From CAVYVZ01 sp963772065 (GTDB lineage: Bacteria > Acidobacteriota > Vicinamibacteria > Vicinamibacterales > UBA2999), in the NCBI GenBank assembly GCA_963772065.1, contig CAVYVZ010000004.1, forward strand, positions 652,336 to 716,335: 64,000 bases of DNA, read 5' to 3'. The position numbers were made by a program, and so were the translations under genes. The notes under the pieces are model-generated. The model was not told the DNA's origin. It worked only from the letters and a program-made list of their open reading frames with translations, and searched no databases. Positions 27,165 to 35,315 of the stretch are shown here, piece by piece (the stretch's first letter is position 1; each line of letters opens with the position of its first letter).

Positions 27165-27677
27165 ATGGGACTTGTGAGACTCGTCGTTGTCCTGGTCGTC
27201 GTCGCGCTGACCGCAGGATGCGCTTCGTCGCGCGCCGTCCCGAAGCCGTTTCCCGGGTCGCCCGAGGCCGCTCCACCCGCGACGCCGCCGGCGCCCCGTA
27301 CGGACGCGGCAGCAATCGTCAAAGACGCTCTCGCCCTTCGCGGCGTGCCGTATCGAAACGGCGGCGGCGATCCGAAAGGCTTCGACTGCAGCGGGCTGGT
27401 CCAGTACGTCTTCGGCAAGCACGGGGTGACGCTGCCGCGCGGGACCCAGGAACAGCTGAAGCATGGAACCGAGGTCAGGCTCGCCGCGATTGCGCCGGGC
27501 GACTTGATCTTCTTCTCCACGACCGCGTCGAAGGAGGCTTCGCACGTCGGTGTGGCGATCGGCGGCGACGAGTTCGTGCACGCCCCGAGCTCACGCGGCG
27601 TCGTCCGCGTCGAGAGATTCTCGGCGCCTTACTGGTCGCGGCGGATAGTCGGGGTGAGAAGGATGACGCGGCCCTGA
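27165..27677 (+). CDS. NlpC/P60 cell-wall peptidase lipoprotein
   Basis: NlpC/P60 enzymes cut peptidoglycan stem peptides. The 170-residue protein has a lipoprotein signal ending LTAGC (Cys about 19), a Pro/Ala-rich linker (about 25-46) and the catalytic domain. The Cys is in FDCSGLVQYVFG (about 75), the first His in SHVGVAIGG (about 126) and the third residue in VHAP. It is therefore predicted to be active in the periplasm. It is divergent from the HNH gene and convergent with the next. Confidence 0.92.
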   Translation: MGLVRLVVVLVVVALTAGCASSRAVPKPFPGSPEAAPPATPPAPRTDAAAIVKDALALRGVPYRNGGGDPKGFDCSGLVQYVFGKHGVTLPRGTQEQLKHGTEVRLAAIAPGDLIFFSTTASKEASHVGVAIGGDEFVHAPSSRGVVRVERFSAPYWSRRIVGVRRMTRP

Positions 27678-27687
27678 CGCTGCACGA

Positions 27688-28509
27688 TCACGCCGCGCAG
27701 AACTTGCCTTTGCGAATCAGCATTCGCGACGTCACGGGCAGGAACTCGCGCATGACGAGGTCGTCTTCGTTATAGCGCGTCGGGACGCGCGGCACTTTCA
27801 GCGGCTCGATCCGGCACGCCATGTCGGCGGCCACCTCGGGCTGCGGGTCGAGCACCTCGGTATAACGCTGGGGGTACGACGGAAAGCTGCGGAACGACGT
27901 CCCCACGACGCCGCCAAAGCGCGACGTCAGATCCTGGTGCGTGTGGCAGAGGAAGTCGTACACGCGCGGGTCGGGTTTCGAATTGAGGTACTGGTGCACC
28001 ATGCGCACCACGTCCTCGAAGAAGCGGCGGCCGTGGCAATTCGCGGAGTAGGTGCCGTCGGCCCGTTCCATGCGGCGGATGCCGGGTCGCTCGGGGTCGA
28101 TGTGGTACAGCTCGTGTACGACCGTGTCGAGCTTCGCGATCCAGTCATCCTGCCCGGGATAGTGCGTCTCCTTGCGCGACCGCGTCAGCGTCTGATCGCA
28201 GAAGCGCGGCAGTGTGAAGGAGATCATGTAGTCGATCGTCTGCGTGCCCACGTGGACGCTGGGCGATTTCGTGACGAACCACTCCGAGCGGCGCGTGAGC
28301 TTGCCGGTGCCGCGATCGCGCCAGAAGTAGTAACCCGGCTCGCTGGGCGGGAGGCTGACGCAGTGGCAGGTCGCAAACGCGCCTTCGGCGTCGCTGCGAC
28401 CCGCGCGCGCGAACACGAGCACGCGCCGCATGTCGATGAACGACAACGAGGGAACGCGCTCCACGATGTCGTCCATCAAGAGCGCGAGGCGGTCGGTGTA
28501 ATTGATCAT
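27688..28509 (-). CDS. putative zinc metallopeptidase-like protein (HELYH motif)
   Basis: From MINYTDRL at 28509 the protein has 273 residues. The motif VVHELYHIDP (about 129-138) matches HExxH, and a later HGRRFFEDVVRMVHQYL could supply a third ligand. The overall look resembles the putative phage metallopeptidase-like family, though no other phage gene is present. A Cys-rich FATCHCVSL segment lies near 49-57. No signal peptide is seen. Function is unknown; the peptidase role rests on the motif only. Confidence 0.65.
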   Translation of the reverse strand: MINYTDRLALLMDDIVERVPSLSFIDMRRVLVFARAGRSDAEGAFATCHCVSLPPSEPGYYFWRDRGTGKLTRRSEWFVTKSPSVHVGTQTIDYMISFTLPRFCDQTLTRSRKETHYPGQDDWIAKLDTVVHELYHIDPERPGIRRMERADGTYSANCHGRRFFEDVVRMVHQYLNSKPDPRVYDFLCHTHQDLTSRFGGVVGTSFRSFPSYPQRYTEVLDPQPEVAADMACRIEPLKVPRVPTRYNEDDLVMREFLPVTSRMLIRKGKFCAA

Positions 28510-28726
28510 GCCTTCGCCGTTGAGCGCGCACACACCGAGCGCTCAGCGTGATCTCTGCGTTTACAGTTGTCGTGGAATCGAGCCGCGCCGAATATACGGC
28601 GCTAAAACATTGAGTGTCAAGCTGAAGTGCCGAACGCTGATCGACATCGCAGCAGACGTACTCAATTGTGATCATCGGCAGTTCATCGGCGCGTCTTCAC
28701 TCAGCCGATGCACGGAACTTCACACC

Positions 28727-29500
28727 TCAGGAGAGTGGCCGCTCGCCGCAGGGTGGAACCGGACACGGCACAGGTGCAGGCGGCTGAGGCGGTGCAGGCA
28801 GCGGTTCCGACGGCGGCGGCTCTTCAGGGATCACCGGCACCGGCTCTCCCGGCACCACGGGAGGAAGCGACTCGACCGGAACCGGAGCGGGAGCCGGAGG
28901 CGTCACCGCGCCCATCCGGCGCATGATGATCCGCTGCCGCCGAATGAGTCGCGGCGTCGGCTTCGCGGGATTCAGCAGGCGTGGATTGATGATCGCGCCC
29001 GCAAGCAGCGCCGCCTGCTCGGCCGAGAGTGCGGCGGCAGGAATCCCGAAGTAGCGGCGCGCGGCCGCTTCACCGCCCCAGACGCCGTCGCCCCACTCGA
29101 TGACGTTCAGATAGATTTCGAGAATCCGCGCCTTGTCCAGCGCCGCCTCGAGCCGGCGCGCGATGATCAGCTCGCGCAGCTTGCGGATCGGGTTGCGCGA
29201 CGGGGAGAGATACAGGTTCTTCGCAAGCTGCTGCGTGATCGTGCTGGCGCCGCGCGCCGCGGTCCGCCGCTCGAGGTTGACTTCCATCGACTCGCGGATC
29301 TGCTCGAGGTCGATTCCCTCGTGGTCCCAGAACGCGCTGTCTTCCGCCACGATGACGGCGCGTTTGAGGTGAGGCGAGATTCGCGAGTACGGGACCCATC
29401 GGTGCTCGTGACGCAGCGCACGTCCTGACGCGGCGGCTTCCGCCTTCCGCATATCCATCCACGCCGTGCGTGTGGGATTCGTTTTCGCCAGCGCGCGCAC
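28727..29500 (-). CDS. mtgA: monofunctional peptidoglycan glycosyltransferase, N-terminal start unclear
   Basis: MtgA polymerises lipid II glycan chains (GT51 family). The catalytic motifs are present: VIVAEDSAFWDHEGID (with the catalytic Glu), ARGASTITQQLAKNLYLS, RKLRELIIARRLE and ILEIYLNVIEWGDGVWG. The C-terminus has an unusual tail of about 50 residues made of Pro, Val and Glu. GTG at 29500 is the first ordinary start, but the same frame continues upstream to 29587 and encodes a good membrane anchor (IAAAAAFALLSYIYLTLPDV) without an ATG, GTG or TTG. A sequence error or a rare start near 29584 is likely, so the true gene probably begins there. Confidence 0.85.
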   Translation of the reverse strand: MRALAKTNPTRTAWMDMRKAEAAASGRALRHEHRWVPYSRISPHLKRAVIVAEDSAFWDHEGIDLEQIRESMEVNLERRTAARGASTITQQLAKNLYLSPSRNPIRKLRELIIARRLEAALDKARILEIYLNVIEWGDGVWGGEAAARRYFGIPAAALSAEQAALLAGAIINPRLLNPAKPTPRLIRRQRIIMRRMGAVTPPAPAPVPVESLPPVVPGEPVPVIPEEPPPSEPLPAPPQPPAPVPCPVPPCGERPLS

Positions 29501-29587
29501 GTCGGGCAGCGTCAGGTAGATGTATGACAGCAGCGCAAACGCCGCGGCGGCGGCAATCGTGAGGACGCGCAGAAATCTCTGGATGGT

Positions 29588-31054
29588 CTAGCTCCCGACG
29601 ACGATCTTGATGCGCGCGCCGGGCGCCGGCTGCGCCCCGCCCTGCGAGTTGTTCATCACGGCCAGCGTTTGCGCATCGACGGCGCCGTTCGATCGCTGCG
29701 CGATCGATTGCCAGCTGTCGCCCTCGCGCACCGTATAAAGATCGATACGGTTCGGGTGAATGCTCTCGGCCTCGGCGGCGCTCAGCGGCCGGAACGTCCG
29801 AATCGTCTGCGTGAACGCGGCATCGGCCTGGCTGAATGCCTGCGGCGTGACGATCCCCGCGAGCAGAAAAATCCGGTTGCCATGCGCGATGTGCGCGGCG
29901 CGCGACGCAACCGCCCCGAATCCCTCGATCTGCCCCTGGTAGACGCCGACGAACGCGTCCAGTCCATTGATCGACGTCCGCTGCCCCTCGACCGGCTGGA
30001 AGCCGGCGCCTTTCATGCTCGAGAGCGCCACGTCCTGCACATTGTTCCCCTGGGGTTTCTCGACGAGCTGCAACACCATGAAGACATCGGCGTTCGGAGC
30101 TTTGGCGACGACCTGGCGCGCGCTGTTCTGAAGCTGCCAGCCCTGCGGGTAGTCCACTCGGAATCGCAGGGGCGGATGCAGGAACGAGGTTCCGCGCACG
30201 ACGCCCTGCTCGGGGTTGTCGCCGAAGATGATCCCGTCGATGCGCCGCAGATACTCGTCGCGAGCCACGCGGAGCTCGCCCTTCCCCGCCGTCAGCTCCT
30301 GCACGAGCGGCTGCACCTCCGTGACGCGCGACGCCGGATCGGGGTGCGTTGACAGCCAGTTCGGAATGCCTTTTTCCGATCCCTCGCGCAGACGCGCGAG
30401 GACGGAGAGGAACCCGGGTACGGCGCGCGGGTCCCACCCGTTGGTGGCCGCATACTTCGCCCCGAGCGAATCCGCCTGCAGCTCATCGTCCCGGCCGTGC
30501 TTCAGAAACAGGAGTCCCAGCGCCTGCGCACTCAGATCGCCGAACGGCCGCGCCGCGGGAACGAAGATGCCGAGGCCGACGAGGCCAACCTGTCCGAGCA
30601 CCGAGCGGGAGTACTGCTGCGCCGAGTGCCGGGCCGTGACGTGGCCGATCTCGTGGCCGAGCACGCCCACGAGCTGCGCCTCGTTGTCGAGGTAGCTGAG
30701 AATGCCGCGGGTGATGTAGATGAATCCGCCCGGCACCGCAAACGCGTTCACCACAGGCTGATCGATAACGGTGAACGTCCACGGCAGGGTCGGGCGCTCG
30801 GATGTTTTCGCGAGGCGCTGGCCGAGCTCGCTCACGTAGCGCTGCAGCTCAGGGTCGTTGTACTGGCCCATCTCCGCCAGAATCTGCGGGTGGTTCTCTT
30901 TGCCAATTCCTATTTCCTGTCCCTCGCTCATGAGCGAGAGCTCGCGCTTACCCGTTACTGGGTTCGTGGCACACGACACCACAAGTGCGATAAGGAAAAA
31001 GGCAAAAGGTAAAAGGCAAATACTGCCCCAATCGCCGCGCTTTGCGTGTGTCAT
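29588..31054 (-). CDS. M48 zinc metalloprotease lipoprotein with C-terminal LysM domain
   Basis: The 488-residue protein starts at ATG 31054. It has a lipoprotein signal ending in ALVVSC (Cys about 28). The peptidase domain has HEIGHVTARH (about 141-150) and the downstream ELQADSLGAKYA Glu motif. It resembles BepA/LoiP-type envelope quality-control proteases. A LysM-like domain (YTVREGDSWQSIAQRSNG) is at about 440-485 and may bind peptidoglycan. The hydrophobic core of the signal peptide is encoded by the 7-bp repeat array at 30992-31019. It overlaps the aminotransferase stop by ATGA and is followed directly by mtgA, so these three may share one transcript. Confidence 0.92.
   Translation of the reverse strand: MTHAKRGDWGSICLLPFAFFLIALVVSCATNPVTGKRELSLMSEGQEIGIGKENHPQILAEMGQYNDPELQRYVSELGQRLAKTSERPTLPWTFTVIDQPVVNAFAVPGGFIYITRGILSYLDNEAQLVGVLGHEIGHVTARHSAQQYSRSVLGQVGLVGLGIFVPAARPFGDLSAQALGLLFLKHGRDDELQADSLGAKYAATNGWDPRAVPGFLSVLARLREGSEKGIPNWLSTHPDPASRVTEVQPLVQELTAGKGELRVARDEYLRRIDGIIFGDNPEQGVVRGTSFLHPPLRFRVDYPQGWQLQNSARQVVAKAPNADVFMVLQLVEKPQGNNVQDVALSSMKGAGFQPVEGQRTSINGLDAFVGVYQGQIEGFGAVASRAAHIAHGNRIFLLAGIVTPQAFSQADAAFTQTIRTFRPLSAAEAESIHPNRIDLYTVREGDSWQSIAQRSNGAVDAQTLAVMNNSQGGAQPAPGARIKIVVGS
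30992..31019. repeat. heptamer repeat array inside the M48 signal-peptide region
   Basis: Four tandem 7-mers are seen: AAGGAAA, AAGGCAA, AAGGTAA, AAGGCAA. They belong to the same family as the array at 26449-26483. On the minus strand they encode CLLPFAFFL, the hydrophobic core of the lipoprotein signal peptide of the M48 protease, so the array is part of a gene. Confidence 0.8.
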
Positions 31055-32241
31055 CGCCTGTCCCCTGTCGTCGCGGGAACGGATGCGAGGGCCGCCGCAG
31101 CGGCTGCCGTCCCTGCGCCCGGCGTTCCCTGCCAACCATGTGCCGCCAGCGCCGCTTCGAGACAGCCCAGGAACAGCAGGATCATCTGTGGCGTCGAGCT
31201 CGCGCCCATCAGGCCGACACGCCAGATCCTGCCGGCGAGCGGGCCGAGACCGGCGCCGATCTCGACATTGAATGTCTGCAGCAGCATGCGCCGCACCGAG
31301 GCCTCGTCGACACCGCTCGGCACGGAGACCGCGTTGAGCGTCCAGAGCCGCTCGGCGTCCGGCGGCAGCAGCGAGAGACCCATCGCGGACAGGCCCGCGG
31401 CAAGCACACGATGGTGGCGCTCGTGCCGCGCCCATCGCGCCTCGAGTCCTTCTTCGTCAATCATCAGCAGCGCTTCACGAAGCGCATAGACGAGCGACGC
31501 GCACATCGTGTGGTGGTATTTCCGGCGGATCCAGTAGTCCTCGAGCAGCTTCAGATCGAGATAGAACGAACGGCACGCCACGGTCCGCGCGCGCGCCGAT
31601 TCCGAGATCGCCAGCGGAGCGAGGCCCGACGGCGCACCGACGCACTTCTGCGTGCACGAGTACGCCACGTCGACGCCCCAACCGGTGAACTCGACGGGAT
31701 GGCCGCCGAGCGATGTGACCATGTCGACGATCGTGAGCGCGCCATGGTCGCGGGCAACCCTGGCCAGCTCGCGCGTGGGATTGAGCACGCCGGTGGAGGT
31801 TTCCGCGTGCACGAACCCCACGAGGTCGGCGCCCTCTCGGCGCAGCTCCTCGCGCAGCCGCTGCGGATCGCACGCGCGGCCCCATTCGACGTCGAGACGA
31901 CGGACACGCGCGCCGAAGCGCTCGCACATCTGCGCGAGCCGGTCGCCGAAGTAGCCGGTCACAATCACCGTCGCGCGGAGTCCCTCGCGCACCGTATTGG
32001 CGACAGCGGCCTCCATGCCCGACGTCCCCGTTCCCGAGATGGGCAGCGCGAACGTCTGCGCATCCGCCCGGAACAGCCGCGTCAGCCGCTCGCGCACGTC
32101 GTCCATGATCTGAACGAAATCGGGATCGAGATGGCTGAGCATCGGCGCGCCCATCGCGCGGAGCACGCGCGGCGCGATCATGCTGGGCCCGGGACCGAGA
32201 AGGATCCGGTCGGTGGACGGCAGTGCAGGCATCCTCCGCAT
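31051..32241 (-). CDS. PLP-dependent alanine--glyoxylate/serine-type aminotransferase
   Basis: The 396-residue class V aminotransferase has LLGPGPSMIAPRVLRAM at the N-terminus (about 13-30) and the GTGTSGMEAA cofactor-binding motif (about 70-79). The PLP Lys lies in SCTQKCVGAPSGLAPL (about 196-211), and Asp is in IVDMVTSLGG. The best guess is alanine-glyoxylate transaminase; serine-pyruvate specificity is equally possible. The start may be residue 4 (MPALPST). It overlaps the M48 gene downstream. Confidence 0.9.
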   Translation of the reverse strand: MRRMPALPSTDRILLGPGPSMIAPRVLRAMGAPMLSHLDPDFVQIMDDVRERLTRLFRADAQTFALPISGTGTSGMEAAVANTVREGLRATVIVTGYFGDRLAQMCERFGARVRRLDVEWGRACDPQRLREELRREGADLVGFVHAETSTGVLNPTRELARVARDHGALTIVDMVTSLGGHPVEFTGWGVDVAYSCTQKCVGAPSGLAPLAISESARARTVACRSFYLDLKLLEDYWIRRKYHHTMCASLVYALREALLMIDEEGLEARWARHERHHRVLAAGLSAMGLSLLPPDAERLWTLNAVSVPSGVDEASVRRMLLQTFNVEIGAGLGPLAGRIWRVGLMGASSTPQMILLFLGCLEAALAAHGWQGTPGAGTAAAAAALASVPATTGDRR

Positions 32242-32322
32242 TCTAATTCGGCTGGCGAATTTCAGACCTTTTCAGCGCGCACGTCAGGACTTCGCGTCGG
32301 CGGCGCCGGTACGATCACCGTC

Positions 32323-33837
32323 ATGCTCCGCCGGGAGTTCCTCAAGGCATCGTCGGCGGCCCTGGCCGCGCTGCCGGCCGCGGCCTGTGCCGGCCTGCCG
32401 CTTCGCGTCGACTCGCCGTACGCATCGTCGATTCCGGAGCACGAGACAGGTGTCATCGTCAACGACATACATTCCCGCCTCAACGCGACACGGGTCAGCA
32501 CCATCGTCAAACCACCCGACGTCGACGCGGTCCGAGCGGCGATCGGACGCGCCGCGGACGCAGGCAACTCCGTCGCGATTGCGGGCGGACGCCACGCGAT
32601 GGGCGGTCAGCAGTTCGGCGATTCCGCTGTGCTCGTCGACACCCGCGCTCTGAACGAGGTGCTGGCGTTCGATTCCGACAGAGGGCAGATCAGCGTAGAA
32701 GCCGGCATCCAATGGCCCGAGCTGATCGACTATCTCAATCGCGCCCAGAGCGGTCGGGAGAGGCAGTGGGGAATCTATCAGAAGCAAACCGGCGCCGATC
32801 GTCTCAGCCTCGGCGGAGCGCTGGCCTGCAACGCTCACGGACGCGGCCTCACGCTCAAGCCGATCGTCGATCAGGTCCAAGCATTCGATCTCGTCGACGC
32901 TCGAGGTGAGCTGCTGACCTGCTCGCGCAGCGAGAACCCAGACCTGTTCCGGCTCGTGATAGGTGGCTACGGACTGCTCGGCATCGTCACGCGGGTGCGG
33001 CTGAGACTGCGGCCGCGACTCAAAGTGCGGCGGATCGTCGAGATGGGCGAGACGGCAACCATCATCGAGCGTTTCGAGGAGCGCATTCGTGACGGCTTCC
33101 TCTACGGCGACTATCAATTCGCGACCGACAGCGCCCGCGACAGCTTCCTTCGCCGCGGCGTCTTCTCCTGCTACCAGCCGGTCGATGCCAGCACGCCGCT
33201 GACGGCGAACCCGACGCGCTTCAATCCGGAGGACTGGGCGCGACTCACCTTCTACTCTCACAAGTACAAGCGGCGGGCGTTCGAAGCCTATTCATCGAGG
33301 TATCTGGCCACGTCAGGCCAGGTGTACTGGGCGGACGCGCAGCTCTCGGCGGCCTATGTCGACAACTACCACGAGGAGCTCGATCGCGCGCTCGGAGCGC
33401 GCGTCGCCGCGTCAGAGATGATTTCCGAGATTTACGTCGAGCGCTCACAGCTCGCCGCGTTCATGACCGAGGCCGCCGAAGCAATTCGCAAGCGACGCGC
33501 AAACCTGATCTATGGCACGGTGCGCCTCATCGAGAAGGACGATGAGACGTTCCTTGCGTGGGCGAAGGAGCGCTACGCCTGCGTGGTCTTCAATCTCCAC
33601 GTCGAGCACACGCCGGCTGCAATCGAACAGGCGGCCAACGCGTTTCGAGACTTGATCGACGCCGGCATCGCGCACGGGGGGAGCTACTACCTCACGTATC
33701 ACCGTTGGGCGCGGAAGGATCAGCTGGAGCGCTGCTACCCGCAGATGCGGGCGTTTCTGGCGATGAAGCGCGCGTATGATCCGGACGAGGTCTTTCAGAG
33801 CAATTGGTATCGCCATCACCGCGCGATGCTCGGTTGA
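32323..33837 (+). CDS. Tat-exported FAD-linked oxidase
   Basis: The 504-residue protein from ATG 32323 begins with a twin-arginine signal (RREFLKASSAAL), so it should be folded with FAD before export. The PCMH-type FAD-binding domain spans about 55-230: TIVKPPDVDAVRAAIG, the His-containing GGRHAMGGQQ (possible covalent FAD site) and GADRLSLGGALACNAHGRG. The C-terminal half is a BBE-like substrate domain ending YDPDEVFQSNWYRHH. The substrate is unknown; sugar or alcohol oxidases and related enzymes share this fold. Its stop overlaps the next gene's TTG. Confidence 0.87.
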   Translation: MLRREFLKASSAALAALPAAACAGLPLRVDSPYASSIPEHETGVIVNDIHSRLNATRVSTIVKPPDVDAVRAAIGRAADAGNSVAIAGGRHAMGGQQFGDSAVLVDTRALNEVLAFDSDRGQISVEAGIQWPELIDYLNRAQSGRERQWGIYQKQTGADRLSLGGALACNAHGRGLTLKPIVDQVQAFDLVDARGELLTCSRSENPDLFRLVIGGYGLLGIVTRVRLRLRPRLKVRRIVEMGETATIIERFEERIRDGFLYGDYQFATDSARDSFLRRGVFSCYQPVDASTPLTANPTRFNPEDWARLTFYSHKYKRRAFEAYSSRYLATSGQVYWADAQLSAAYVDNYHEELDRALGARVAASEMISEIYVERSQLAAFMTEAAEAIRKRRANLIYGTVRLIEKDDETFLAWAKERYACVVFNLHVEHTPAAIEQAANAFRDLIDAGIAHGGSYYLTYHRWARKDQLERCYPQMRAFLAMKRAYDPDEVFQSNWYRHHRAMLG

Positions 33838-35022
33838 AGCAGCGACGGCCCGCATCGCTCGTTGCCCGCGCGACGCTGGCGCTCGGCGTGATTCTCTCCG
33901 CTGCGCCGTACACGGCACCCGGCGACACAATCCAGATCTGGAAAGTTGGCTCGCCGCATCGAGGCGACACACCAGACACGAAGCTGCCGCGCGCCTTCAG
34001 GCAGGATGCCGCTGCGCACGGCATCCGGCTGCAGGTCCGGGCATTCCCCGCGCAGGGGTTCGCAGCGACATTCGCCGCCGCGCTGAAGCGAGAAACACCG
34101 CCCGACGTCCTCGTCTTCGACAACTTCGGCATCATCCGGGGGATCAGGACAGAGCTGGGATACTTCGACGGCATCGGAGAGGATCCGGTCGTTCGGAAAG
34201 ATCTCATCCAGGTCACGCGTTCATTCGACGACCTGCTCGGACCCGAACGTGGCTGGACCTTTCTGGTCGCCTCATCATCGAATCACCGCGCCGCCAGAGC
34301 GCTCGCGCTGAAGAGGCCAGAGTGCCCCGATGGTTCGTCACTACCGAAGGTGAAAGGGGACCTGGCGGAGATCCTCCCCGAGATGGTCACCGCGTATGTG
34401 GCGGGCGACGCGCACCGTGTCGCGCAGCACTCGGATCCCGATCGCGTGGCTGGCACGCGTCCGAATAATGAAACTGCCAGGGTCCATCTGGTCCGGCCGT
34501 GCGGTCTGTGGGAAACGCCCCGACTCGCCTTCGCGTCAGTGAACTCGTCGTACAAAGCGGAAACGAAGTTGGGGCACACTCGCGTGCTGCTCGTCCTTCG
34601 GAAGCAGGCGATCGGATGGCGGCTGCTCGTCGCGGCACGCGACCCGATCTCGAACGACGATTTCGTGAAGCAGGTCCCGTCGTTGGCTGCGAGCCTGGCG
34701 CAGGGCGGTCAGGAGCGTTCAGGCCGCGCACCGGCCACCGCACTTTCGCCCGCGGACGGCAGCTACCCACGTGGTTCGGATGGCCAGCGCTTTGGAGACT
34801 TCACCTGGCAGCGGAGCCCCGCCCGCGATGTCGTGGCCGAGATCGCGGAATTCGCCTACAACGATGACGCGCGACTGTTCCTCACGACGCCGGAGGCAGG
34901 ATCACCCGGTCGAGTGTCCCGGCCGATTGTGGACCACCAGCGGCTTCTGGACGTGGCGCGTCTGGTCAGTCACCCGCGGAGGCGACATCGCGTTCTCCGA
35001 GACCAGGACCTTCCTTTACTAG
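33834..35022 (+). CDS. exported protein of unknown function, frameshifted near the end
   Basis: A TTG at 33834 overlaps the preceding stop (TTGA) and starts a protein with a signal-like N-terminus (ATLALGVILSAAPYTAPG). The region PPDVLVFDNFGIIRGIRTELG (about 90-110) looks like part of a solute-binding fold; nothing more is recognised. Near 34905-34915 the frame moves by one base. Downstream FWTWRVWSVTRGGDIAFSET ends at a TAG (35020-35022) that shares its CTAG with the convergent MoaD-like stop. The span is 1189 bases, one more than a multiple of three. It is probably co-expressed with the Tat oxidase. Confidence 0.6.
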
Positions 35023-35315
35023 CCGCCTGCCATCGCTCCGACGACGAGAAACGGCTCGGCCCCTCGGACGACAGCGTCGGGCAGAGGGGCGCCGGGCCCT
35101 TCGTGTGACAGATCCTCCTCGCACGCGAAGAATCGCACGAAGGGCCGCCGCCGCAGCGTCACGTGATCGCGGATCGTTCCCCGCAGCACGGGATAGCGCG
35201 CCTCGAGCGCGTCGAGCAGCGAACCGAGCGTGACCTCGCCTTCGACCTCGAGTCTCACCTCGTCGGCGACCTGCGCGAGCGTGCGCAGATGCGCCGGGAG
35301 CACGACGCGAATCAT
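35019..35315 (-). CDS. MoaD/ThiS-family ubiquitin-like protein with C-terminal Gly-Gly
   Basis: The 98-residue beta-grasp protein starts IRVVLPAHLRTLAQVADEV and ends VVGAMAGG, the di-Gly tail needed for adenylation and sulfur or protein transfer in this family. The ATG at 35315 overlaps the stop of the BNR-propeller gene (ATGA), so it is translated with it. No MoaE, MoeB, ThiF-like activating enzyme or molybdopterin gene is near. A role as sulfur carrier or protein tag is inferred from the fold and tail only. Confidence 0.88.
   Translation of the reverse strand: MIRVVLPAHLRTLAQVADEVRLEVEGEVTLGSLLDALEARYPVLRGTIRDHVTLRRRPFVRFFACEEDLSHEGPGAPLPDAVVRGAEPFLVVGAMAGG

Noticed and set aside
27688..28509. 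prophage remnant because of a phage-metallopeptidase-like motif
   Set aside because: No integrase, capsid, tail or lysis gene lies nearby, and base composition does not change.
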